DNA from: an uncultured Muribaculaceae bacterium
GTDB taxonomy: Bacteria; Bacteroidota; Bacteroidia; Bacteroidales; Muribaculaceae
DNA: 64,000 nucleotides
NCBI GenBank assembly: GCA_910587915.1
Contig: CAJUOB010000011.1
Span: 1 to 64,000, forward strand
Direction of reading: 5' to 3'
In this document: positions 18,428 through 26,138 of the stretch, piece by piece
Layout: every line of letters begins with the position of its first letter
How positions within the stretch are numbered: the stretch's first letter is position 1
The notes under the pieces: generated by a model
What the model was told of the DNA's origin: nothing
Database searches by the model: none
The model's input: the letters and a program-made list of their open reading frames with translations, nothing else
Made by a program: the position numbers and the translations under genes

Positions 18428-19315
18428 TCAACGCTCGCCGGAACCGTGGCAACTCGAACACGACACCGAACCCCGGCCACCACAGAAGTAGCACTGCGAA
18501 CTGAACATGCCGAATCCGACCTGTCCCAGACCGCCACACGACACACAATTGCGCTGGCCACGGCCATTGCAATCAGGACATGCTCCTACCTGATGGATAT
18601 GTATTGATGCTGTGCGGCCATCTTCTGTAACCGTAATGATTCCATTTCGTGTATTTCCGCCATTATGGCTTACATGTATATTAAAACCATTATCTTCCGT
18701 CTCCACATCTACGAAATCCGGATACTTGATGTTCGACAGCAACCCATCCGATTCAATAGTCACATACTCGTTGCCTCCACCGCGGCTAAAATCGACTTTC
18801 GACGGCTCTGCACGAAGATATGTGGCATATCCCAACTGTCCCACCGGCAACTGCGCCACTACACGGCCCGACTTAACGGTCACATGATCTTCCCGGTCTG
18901 TTCCCGTATCATTTCCGTAGGCCACAAGCGTCAGTTCATCCGTATCATCATTCTCCACCACTTGTAGCCACGACGGTTTATAGCTTACTTCCCAGATCAA
19001 ACCGTCATAATCGATGCTTACACTTCGCGTATCGCCACATTTAGGAAAGACAACCGCCTCGGTATTGAACACAAGATATGTCGTAGAATTTATTTTGCTG
19101 GATATCCAAAGACCGGACACCACAAGCAGAACAATCACGCCGACAACTATTCGCTTCAGCGTGCCACCGATACTTCGTTTAGTCTTGGCACACCCCTCTA
19201 CTATAGACCCGCCACCATTGTCCGCCGGTAGATATGGCTCAAGCATCTTGCCACATTCCGTGCAGAAATTCAAACTGTCATTTTTGGTCACATGACCATT
19301 CGGACATCGTTTCAT
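18428..19315 (-). CDS. Zinc-ribbon, BACON-like and DnaJ-type zinc-finger membrane protein
   Basis: A 295-residue protein of unusual make-up. The N-terminus is a small zinc ribbon (CPNGH then CTECG, residues about 3-20); a membrane helix lies at about 48-68; two BACON-like beta domains follow (about 75-160 and 160-240, the second ending in DGRTASIHIHQ); the C-terminus has four CxxCxGxG-like knuckles (CPDCNGRG, CVSCGGLG, CYFCGGRG, CSSCHGSG) as in the DnaJ cysteine-rich domain. The start at 19315 overlaps the stop of the PrsW gene as ATGA; a longer frame upstream would run into that gene. Last gene of the cytoskeletal gene series. Function unknown; the zinc knuckles suggest protein binding or chaperone-type work. 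Confidence 0.8.
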   Translation of the reverse strand: MKRCPNGHVTKNDSLNFCTECGKMLEPYLPADNGGGSIVEGCAKTKRSIGGTLKRIVVGVIVLLVVSGLWISSKINSTTYLVFNTEAVVFPKCGDTRSVSIDYDGLIWEVSYKPSWLQVVENDDTDELTLVAYGNDTGTDREDHVTVKSGRVVAQLPVGQLGYATYLRAEPSKVDFSRGGGNEYVTIESDGLLSNIKYPDFVDVETEDNGFNIHVSHNGGNTRNGIITVTEDGRTASIHIHQVGACPDCNGRGQRNCVSCGGLGQVGFGMFSSQCYFCGGRGSVSCSSCHGSGER

Positions 19316-20409
19316 ATCGTCGTAGTTTGCTTGAGTCGCGACACCTGCTCGAGCCCCATATTGATGAGAATGAGAACCACGATCCACACCATCACAATCA
19401 GTGCCACAAGTTTCAGATACCCCTGGAATATCGGAGCATCCCACAATCCGTGAAGAACAACCGGGATAATAAATATCCGCAGAAACCGGCCATTAGTGAA
19501 TACCGACGAAGTCAAAGGCCCGGAACCTTTGGCTATAACCATGGCACCGGCAGTAATTGCAGCCCAGGCCACATGTCCGCCGGGCGCAAGGAATCCACGC
19601 AGATATATATTGAACGTCAAGGAATCAAAGCTGTTCTGCATATATGCATAGCCGGCCGATTCGAAGGCAGCGAAGCCGGCTCCGACGCATGCACCGACAA
19701 GAAGAGCCGGCAGAATGTAGTTGACATGTGGAAGCCGGCGCAACAGCACGTACACTATCACAGCCTTGCCAAGCTCCTCTATCACACCGACCATCATAGC
19801 TCCCCATGTGGTGGCGATGTCTGTGTCAAGCACCCCAAGATCAAAAAAGAACAGGGTTACAAGCAACGACGCACATCCACCTACAAGAAAATATACAAAG
19901 ATTGAATAAATACTTATGTTTCTGAAAGCATTCACTTCCATGAAAAGGACCATCGTCGCAAAAGGAACCGCAAATGCTCCGATTATCATCATTCCGGGGA
20001 TAACAAGCGGATTGTTGAACCAGCTCGCACAGCAATACAACAGCACATATGTGCATACGAAGCACAGCAAAACACGGCTATAGAGCCATGGCTTTGGCCA
20101 AGTATCAGACACCTCGCCAAGCGCAGGTGTTGTCCGCGAAGTGCCGCATATGAATATATCCTCGGCCTCCTCCTGGGTATGGCGCTTGAAAACATTGGTG
20201 AATAGATCTTTCCAATTCAGCTGCACGCTTTTATCGTGTCCGAGGTAGCCGCTAAGGGTATCTATAAACGAGGAATTGCCTCCACCGCTGCCATGCCTGC
20301 GCTTGTCGCCGGTTTCTCCTCCTGCCGTACCACCGACATAGGCGCCGCAATTAGAACAAAAACAATCACTATCCGACACCTTCTGTCCGCAATTTCCACA
20401 AAATGGCAT
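19312..20409 (-). CDS. Zinc-ribbon PrsW-family intramembrane metalloprotease
   Basis: A 365-residue membrane protein. An N-terminal zinc ribbon (CGNCG ... CFCSNCG, residues about 4-22) is followed by a soluble linker and about eight hydrophobic segments. PrsW family motifs are present: EELGK near residue 210, FAAFES near 246, HVAW near 278 and HGLWD near 319, which supply the glutamates and histidines for zinc. PrsW proteases cut membrane anchor proteins, for example an anti-sigma factor in Bacillus. Here the likely substrates are partner proteins of the same series (inference). It overlaps the next gene and follows a small membrane gene by 13 nt. Confidence 0.88.
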   Translation of the reverse strand: MPFCGNCGQKVSDSDCFCSNCGAYVGGTAGGETGDKRRHGSGGGNSSFIDTLSGYLGHDKSVQLNWKDLFTNVFKRHTQEEAEDIFICGTSRTTPALGEVSDTWPKPWLYSRVLLCFVCTYVLLYCCASWFNNPLVIPGMMIIGAFAVPFATMVLFMEVNAFRNISIYSIFVYFLVGGCASLLVTLFFFDLGVLDTDIATTWGAMMVGVIEELGKAVIVYVLLRRLPHVNYILPALLVGACVGAGFAAFESAGYAYMQNSFDSLTFNIYLRGFLAPGGHVAWAAITAGAMVIAKGSGPLTSSVFTNGRFLRIFIIPVVLHGLWDAPIFQGYLKLVALIVMVWIVVLILINMGLEQVSRLKQTTTI

Positions 20410-20422
20410 AACTATTCTACTT

Positions 20423-20596
20423 TTAAAAGAGAGATTTTATATATGATACTGCCGACCCTACGGAAATGAAAATACCAAGAATCATGCATATGAATCTAAA
20501 AGTCTTCCGCTCGCGTGCCGACCGGATCTTGACCCATCCGGGCACAAAAAGCCACAGCACAAGACCGGCTGCAATACATATTATCGTACCGAACAT
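20423..20596 (-). CDS. Small two-helix membrane protein (57 aa)
   Basis: A short frame whose ATG overlaps the stop of the transglutaminase gene as TAATG, so it is coupled to it. It encodes 57 residues: a hydrophobic helix at about 2-21 beginning MFGTIICIAAGLVLW, a basic loop with KIRSARERK, and a second hydrophobic helix at about 35-52. It ends 13 nt before the PrsW gene. No family recognised. The arrangement suggests a small partner for PrsW or the transglutaminase. Confidence 0.7.
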   Translation of the reverse strand: MFGTIICIAAGLVLWLFVPGWVKIRSARERKTFRFICMILGIFISVGSAVSYIKSLF

Positions 20597-21672
20597 TATT
20601 TAAGTTTTTTCCAGGTCCAGCCACCGTTTTCAAATGGATAAGACTCGCGTTTTTGGGAGCAATCGTAGTATGGGCCTCCGGGATAGGCTGCTTGCCAGTC
20701 GAGATTAAGCCACAAGTGACTGCCATCGCGGCGGGTAGCGAGTGATGTCACGGGATAGGCCGAAAAATGCTTCTTTATGGTATTCAATACCTCGCTCTGA
20801 TCGAATCCTGCTATATCCACCTCTGTGAAAGCATGCCCACCTCTGGGATTAAATCCGATGTTGATGCACGGCTTGCCACCGACAGCCAGTATACACGATG
20901 CTACAAGAACAGCAAAATCATCGCAGTCACCGGTCAACGATGCGGCTATCGACTCCGACGCACGTGCCACATATTCTATATCAGCCGGATCATTCACATA
21001 CCGCCATTTATTGTAGCAATAGTCGAATATCTCGCAGACCTGACCAATATTGTAGGGACCGGCCGATTTAGCTGCCAGTTCATTCGCAAATTTCTTTGTA
21101 TAAGGCAGATTATAATCGCATGCATCTTCCAGCATGGCTATATTACGGCTTCCATCATCGTACCATGCGCTTTCGCGACGCTCCGATGCCTGATAAGGGG
21201 GAAGCACAATATTATCATCCTGATAATCTATCACCTGCGGGGGGGCCGGTGTGGGTATGGACCCGCGGCGTAATCCGGCGGAAGCCCATCGGCGGAAATT
21301 ATCGAGGCTATCGCGCAATGGCGCTCCCTCATGCAACTTAGCCGCCCCGGAGATAAGCAATTTGCTATTGATATTCCCACCCGATGTCAATAGTACATAA
21401 GCCGGATATTTTGTGGCCGGCTCCATACGCTTGGTATCGAAAAACTGCGATCCATCGGGAAGTATCTCCACACTCTCTCCAACGTACGATGAGAGTTCGG
21501 TCTGGGATTCCACACTCGGCTCGATACCTATGAGCGACACGATTGCCCCGTTATTGAGCCGGACTGTCGACCCATCAATCACGGATTCAATCTTGAGTCC
21601 TCGCGTACCGGCAATGATGAAGCCCACCACCACAAGGAGTACAATAAATATAAAAATCTTCTTTGGTGTCAT
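20596..21672 (-). CDS. Transglutaminase-like protein with an SNase-like N-terminal domain
   Basis: A 358-residue protein anchored by an N-terminal membrane helix (residues about 5-21). Residues about 25-130 have the pattern of a staphylococcal-nuclease-like OB fold (SVIDGSTVRLNNGAIVSLIG ... NINSKLLISGAAKL), but the arginines and glutamate of the active nuclease are missing. The C-terminal half is a transglutaminase-like fold with a likely triad: Cys in LTGDCDDFAVL (about 249), His in GGHAFTEVD (about 279) and Asp in LNLDWQ (about 323). Such domains act as cysteine proteases or transferases. Its place between a coiled-coil gene and PrsW suggests processing of a partner (inference). Confidence 0.85.
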   Translation of the reverse strand: MTPKKIFIFIVLLVVVGFIIAGTRGLKIESVIDGSTVRLNNGAIVSLIGIEPSVESQTELSSYVGESVEILPDGSQFFDTKRMEPATKYPAYVLLTSGGNINSKLLISGAAKLHEGAPLRDSLDNFRRWASAGLRRGSIPTPAPPQVIDYQDDNIVLPPYQASERRESAWYDDGSRNIAMLEDACDYNLPYTKKFANELAAKSAGPYNIGQVCEIFDYCYNKWRYVNDPADIEYVARASESIAASLTGDCDDFAVLVASCILAVGGKPCINIGFNPRGGHAFTEVDIAGFDQSEVLNTIKKHFSAYPVTSLATRRDGSHLWLNLDWQAAYPGGPYYDCSQKRESYPFENGGWTWKKLK

Positions 21673-21736
21673 AATGATTGGTTACAAAACTATACTATGC
21701 GCCGGGATTTGACATGTAGATTAGATCATGAATAAA

Positions 21737-22420
21737 TCATTTACATTCCACTCTACATTTCTGAATCAAAGCCCAGTAGCCATCTTCCAATTTCAGCCGG
21801 CCATATCCATCCGCTTGAACCGATATCCCGGTCGCATCGCCAATATTGCCACTGACACTGCACACTGGCAGGAAAAAAGCGGACGCATTCGACCGTAGAC
21901 GGTGGAAGCGGTCGGAAAGTGGAAAGAACATAGCTTCGGTTTCGGAAATACGTCGAAGCTCATACAATGCCCGTGGATCATCTCTCCCGGGTATGATATC
22001 GGCCGACTCGAAGCCGCCACCTTCGGGAGGTCCATAGAACAATGGTGGCCATGCACTATTATTCGACGGATTCTGAGCGGTAACCACAGTTTCTTTTTCG
22101 ACGATCTCGACACTTTGGGCGAAATTTTCATTGCTCACTTGTGCGGCCGTCTCTTCATGTGGTACTTCGGCAGCAGCTTCCTGCACATGGGTATCAGCCA
22201 CAACTACAACCGGCTCCTTCACTTGAACTGGCGCCGTCAGCGTAGCCTTCATATCAGCGATTTGACCCTTGAGCGCTTCGACTTCACCCTGAAGCCCGTC
22301 GACAGACTCCTGTAGTTTTATCAACTGAATGCTCTGGCCTTGGGCCATCTGGCGAAGAAAATCTATAATTTGAGTAGTCGCATCGTAATCGTTGGCGCCA
22401 CTCCGGTTATTGCCAAACAT
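21737..22420 (-). CDS. Hypothetical coiled-coil protein
   Basis: A 227-residue protein that I do not recognise. Residues about 28-65 form a coiled coil (leucine/isoleucine heptads in QLIKLQESVDGLQGEVEALK), followed by a valine/glutamate-rich linker of low complexity (about 68-120) and a folded-looking C-terminal region with WPPLFYGPPEGGG and several cysteines. No signal peptide or membrane helix. It is the first gene after an internal terminator in the cytoskeletal series. Confidence 0.7.
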   Translation of the reverse strand: MFGNNRSGANDYDATTQIIDFLRQMAQGQSIQLIKLQESVDGLQGEVEALKGQIADMKATLTAPVQVKEPVVVVADTHVQEAAAEVPHEETAAQVSNENFAQSVEIVEKETVVTAQNPSNNSAWPPLFYGPPEGGGFESADIIPGRDDPRALYELRRISETEAMFFPLSDRFHRLRSNASAFFLPVCSVSGNIGDATGISVQADGYGRLKLEDGYWALIQKCRVECK

Positions 22421-22440
22421 AGAGAAAAGAGTTTAAAAGT

Positions 22441-22479
22441 GAAAAAATGCCGCGCTGCCGAAGCAGACAGCGCGGCATT
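22441..22479 (-). terminator. Internal terminator or attenuator in the cytoskeletal gene series
   Basis: A perfect 12-bp GC-rich stem (22446-22457 with 22468-22479) with a 10-nt loop is followed on the reverse strand by TTTTTT. It lies directly after the stop of the large actin-like gene and 21 nt before the next gene, so it either ends the first block or lowers expression of the second. Confidence 0.85.
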
Positions 22480-22490
22480 GAAAACGATTG

Positions 22491-25400
22491 TCAGGCAAAT
22501 TTATTTTCAGCAAAATTAGCCGAAATTTCTTCCATCAGAAGTGAGATGAACTGGAAGAAAAGAGAGTCCGTGAGGAATTCATCAGGAACATCATTCTTAG
22601 GATCTCCCTTGATATTATCCAGACATTCAAGCATCACCTCTTTCTTCATCTTAGGAGTGCGGTTGCCCTGCGACTGATAGAAAAGATCGATGAAAGCTTT
22701 CACATTCTCGTACACCTTATCCACCTTGCCCTTGACGTGGCCTGCCGGGATACCATCCTCACCCTCTTCCGGGAATTCAATGGTATCGGCATCACCGAAT
22801 GCAATCACACGCTTCTGGCCCTGATCGGTATTGAACTGTATGTACTCATTCTCCAGGCCCTTTATTGAACCGTACACGGTAGCACGCTTAGGCTGCTCCA
22901 CATGCACAAGTTTGCTCTTCACTTCCGACGGATCCACACCATAGAGCTGAGCCAATACATTACGCAGGAATTTAGTGGCATTCACCTCATTGGTAGAGTT
23001 GATGCTCACCAGATTAGAGCCATTACCTGTCAGATAGATGGTCATAGGCATTTCCTCGGGCGAAACCTTGTGGATAACCTGAGCCGTATGGTACAGAAGA
23101 GCGGCATTGTGCAGTTCGAGCATGAACTTCGGTACCTCGTTGTAGAATATATGTCCGAAATCATCCGGAGCCTGCGAGAATCCATAGTTCATCACCGAAC
23201 TTATCGGAGCCTTCTTATCTATCTTACGTGTTCGGTCGAGCACATTGGTCTGGCTATTGAGCATCTCGCTCGCCACATCCACAAAATGACGCATATAGTT
23301 GGTCTTCGGATTTGGCAGAGGCTTGGTGTTGAGATTGCCGTCGAGATAGAGTGCGTTGCCGGCGAAGCCGAAAGATGTGATGAATTCAGGCTGTCCATTG
23401 CGATAACCAACCACATCGGTCGAACCGCCACCTATGTCTATGAGTACGGTCAGATGATGTATCTCGGCCGGACGAGTGATACAATAGAAGATTGGCGACA
23501 GCGATTCGTTGGTCCTCTTCACATAATCATGGATTTTATTGCGACCATCGGCCGACAGTTTACCCTGCGCGTTGATCCATTCCGGATGGAATAGCTTGGC
23601 AAAGTTATATTCCCATGCATTGGTATACTCCGACACCAATACACTCTGGAAGGACAGAGGATATGTCCACAGCAGGCATACCTTCGACAGATCATAGCCA
23701 TTGCAGAGCATGCTCGAACGGATGATGAACATAAGCTCGCTCATGAAAGCATAGAAATTGTCTTTCTTGGTCTCGTTAGTCTTGAAAATGCCGGCCTTAT
23801 TCTTGCCGTAGAACCACTTGAACTCACCCTCGGCCATATTGTCGTAGTGAGAGCCATCCTCATTTTCGCGCTGACCGATGGTATAGTATGCGAACGGAAT
23901 AGCACGGTTGAGCAAACATATACTGCCATTGCGCTCCTCATCTTCCGGATTGAGCTGCCGCATCGTATTGATAACGGTAGGGATAGGGAATCTGAAGCCC
24001 TCCATACGATCATCGTTCACTATGCGCGACGGTATGAACTCACACAGCTGAGCCGAGAGGCACTCGGTCTTGAGAGCCGCACCCTCGCGGTCACTTTCCT
24101 TGAGAATAGCGTCCTCATTGAAAATTGTAAGAGCCGCATTATGAATGCTCCGCACAGGATTTTCCTTATGCATGAATTCCAACTCGTTGAAGTTGTGATG
24201 CACCGTAGAAATATCGTGGATATCATCTTCCACATCGTCATTCTTGCTCAGATGCTTGTAGGCTATATAGGTATTCGACGTACCAAGGTCCACTGCCACA
24301 TACGTTGGCTGCGTATCCTTGCAGCCTATAGGCACAAGATTGGGCACTATAAGCGCGGTGGCGTTGATTATCTCCGGATTACCATCTGCATCGGTCTTCG
24401 GTCCGGGAACTCCGAGTGTCAGCTGGGCAAAGCATATCGACACACAGGAATCCTCCTGCACATCATGCAGATTATCGCCCGAAACCTGATAATAGGTGCA
24501 GTTTATAGGAGCATTGCCGTCATTGATCGTACTGGTGACATTGCGGAATATCTGATCCTTGGGATATAGCTTGCCTTCGAAACCATCTTTATAGAAGAAC
24601 TGAAGACTCCACGCCGACGGAGAGAATGAATTGTAGAACAATACCTTATAGATATTCTCAAACCGGGCGCTCTTGACAAACGGATAGATACCGAATACGA
24701 AACTCTTCGTATCGCTGCCACTGACCACCACACCATTGGGATAAGCGGCCGCCATACCCTGGCTTGTGGTATAGTAGTCGCGACGAAGTTCTATCGATCC
24801 ACCGGTAGTGAGCTTGAGAGTCAGAAGTGCACAATAATGGTTGTCGTCGTACTTCTTTATCTTAAGATTGTTCACGAGGTCGCTGAGTTCGAGATACTTG
24901 AGCGCTTTTTCCTTGATAGGTACCAGACAGCGGCGATACTCGATATGATTATATTCATAGGAAATCGCCTGATACTTGTCGTCGATATCGTAAGGGAGTA
25001 CGAAAAGTGCATCCGACAGAAGGTCGTTGACAGTAAGCCAAGGCATCAGGCTTAATTTATCTGGACTCTGACGATGGTCTATATCCTTCTTGAATTCCGC
25101 TTCATCGACCATGAAGCTGAACGGCTTCTCAAGGAAAAGCAGATACTTGAGATATGTGCGGTCGATGTCATCAGGACGAAAATAGGTATCGCCCTTGGGA
25201 GTCTTAACCTTTGGAAGTTCACCGGCATTCGGTCCGAGATTGAAATCCGGGAATTCGCTGTCGAAAGTCTTCGTGCCGAGAACCGCAGCATCCACATACA
25301 GCGATAGTGCATCGAAGAGATTCTTGTAGATCGCAAACAGTCCCGAATCCTTAAGAAGCAGATAGAGGAACTCCAGGAATCGTTTATCGCGGGTATCAAA

Positions 25401-26102
25401 CAGACGCCAATCGGCCTTATTTCCTGTAAACAATGGATGACCGTTGATAACCAGACCTGCCGATACAAGATTGCAATCTGCCTTTGTGAAAAATCCTGTG
25501 AAAGGAGAACTTGCTGCAAAAGTCAAACCATTGTGCTTGAACACATACATCTTCGAGAAATCGAAATAGTAGTTGCGTCCCGCGGGTACACGGCTGCTTA
25601 TCACATCATTGTAGCTCTTGCGATAGAGATCGAGAGTTTCGATATAGCGCAACAGATTCTCATTGCCCATGCTCGAGAGAGCGGCAAGCATCTGGGCATT
25701 ATTGCGTGTCACAAGGTCGATCAACTCCACTGTGATACCCTTTTCCTTAAGATCGAGATCTGTAAACCGATACATAATCTCGAACATATCAAGGCAGTGC
25801 GACATCGCACGCAGATAGTCATCGGAAATAGAACGGGACAGCAAGTCGTCCAGAGACAACGTGCCAAGACCTGCTGTAAGTTCGCGGAATGCAATATCGG
25901 TCACATGCATACGGGCATACGGCGAAGGTATCGATGTAATTTTTGCACCTCCGGCCGAAACCATATACGACGGATCGTTGAAGTAGGATATCCCGTAAGG
26001 ATTATGAGCCACGCCCTGGCCTGCCGAATGATATTCTACGAACGGCGTACGGGTTGCAGTGGTTGTGGCCGAGACTTTAAGTCCGAATTTATAATCTTTC
26101 AT
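22491..26102 (-). CDS. Giant protein with a C-terminal actin/HSP70-like ATPase domain
   Basis: A 1203-residue cytosolic protein. The first about 590 residues are of no family that I recognise. From about residue 597 an actin/HSP70/MreB-type ATPase begins with the phosphate-1 motif VAVDLGTSNTYIAY; the phosphate-2 motif VLIDIGGGSTDVVGY is near 885 and an adenosine-type motif IYLTGNGSNL near 1020. A long insertion lies inside the ATPase domain. No signal peptide or membrane helix. Directly upstream is a tubulin-like gene, 36 nt away. Likely an ATP-driven filament or switch protein of a membrane-linked apparatus. The ATPase fold is clear; the role is inference. Confidence 0.87.
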   Translation of the reverse strand: MKDYKFGLKVSATTTATRTPFVEYHSAGQGVAHNPYGISYFNDPSYMVSAGGAKITSIPSPYARMHVTDIAFRELTAGLGTLSLDDLLSRSISDDYLRAMSHCLDMFEIMYRFTDLDLKEKGITVELIDLVTRNNAQMLAALSSMGNENLLRYIETLDLYRKSYNDVISSRVPAGRNYYFDFSKMYVFKHNGLTFAASSPFTGFFTKADCNLVSAGLVINGHPLFTGNKADWRLFDTRDKRFLEFLYLLLKDSGLFAIYKNLFDALSLYVDAAVLGTKTFDSEFPDFNLGPNAGELPKVKTPKGDTYFRPDDIDRTYLKYLLFLEKPFSFMVDEAEFKKDIDHRQSPDKLSLMPWLTVNDLLSDALFVLPYDIDDKYQAISYEYNHIEYRRCLVPIKEKALKYLELSDLVNNLKIKKYDDNHYCALLTLKLTTGGSIELRRDYYTTSQGMAAAYPNGVVVSGSDTKSFVFGIYPFVKSARFENIYKVLFYNSFSPSAWSLQFFYKDGFEGKLYPKDQIFRNVTSTINDGNAPINCTYYQVSGDNLHDVQEDSCVSICFAQLTLGVPGPKTDADGNPEIINATALIVPNLVPIGCKDTQPTYVAVDLGTSNTYIAYKHLSKNDDVEDDIHDISTVHHNFNELEFMHKENPVRSIHNAALTIFNEDAILKESDREGAALKTECLSAQLCEFIPSRIVNDDRMEGFRFPIPTVINTMRQLNPEDEERNGSICLLNRAIPFAYYTIGQRENEDGSHYDNMAEGEFKWFYGKNKAGIFKTNETKKDNFYAFMSELMFIIRSSMLCNGYDLSKVCLLWTYPLSFQSVLVSEYTNAWEYNFAKLFHPEWINAQGKLSADGRNKIHDYVKRTNESLSPIFYCITRPAEIHHLTVLIDIGGGSTDVVGYRNGQPEFITSFGFAGNALYLDGNLNTKPLPNPKTNYMRHFVDVASEMLNSQTNVLDRTRKIDKKAPISSVMNYGFSQAPDDFGHIFYNEVPKFMLELHNAALLYHTAQVIHKVSPEEMPMTIYLTGNGSNLVSINSTNEVNATKFLRNVLAQLYGVDPSEVKSKLVHVEQPKRATVYGSIKGLENEYIQFNTDQGQKRVIAFGDADTIEFPEEGEDGIPAGHVKGKVDKVYENVKAFIDLFYQSQGNRTPKMKKEVMLECLDNIKGDPKNDVPDEFLTDSLFFQFISLLMEEISANFAENKFA

Positions 26103-26138
26103 TGAATGAAATGCGATTTTGTGAGTGAAGAGTAGGAT

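Noticed and set aside
20496..20726. Reverse frame of 76 codons overlapping the transglutaminase end
   Set aside because: It overlaps two better supported genes in another frame, including the TAATG-coupled small membrane protein.
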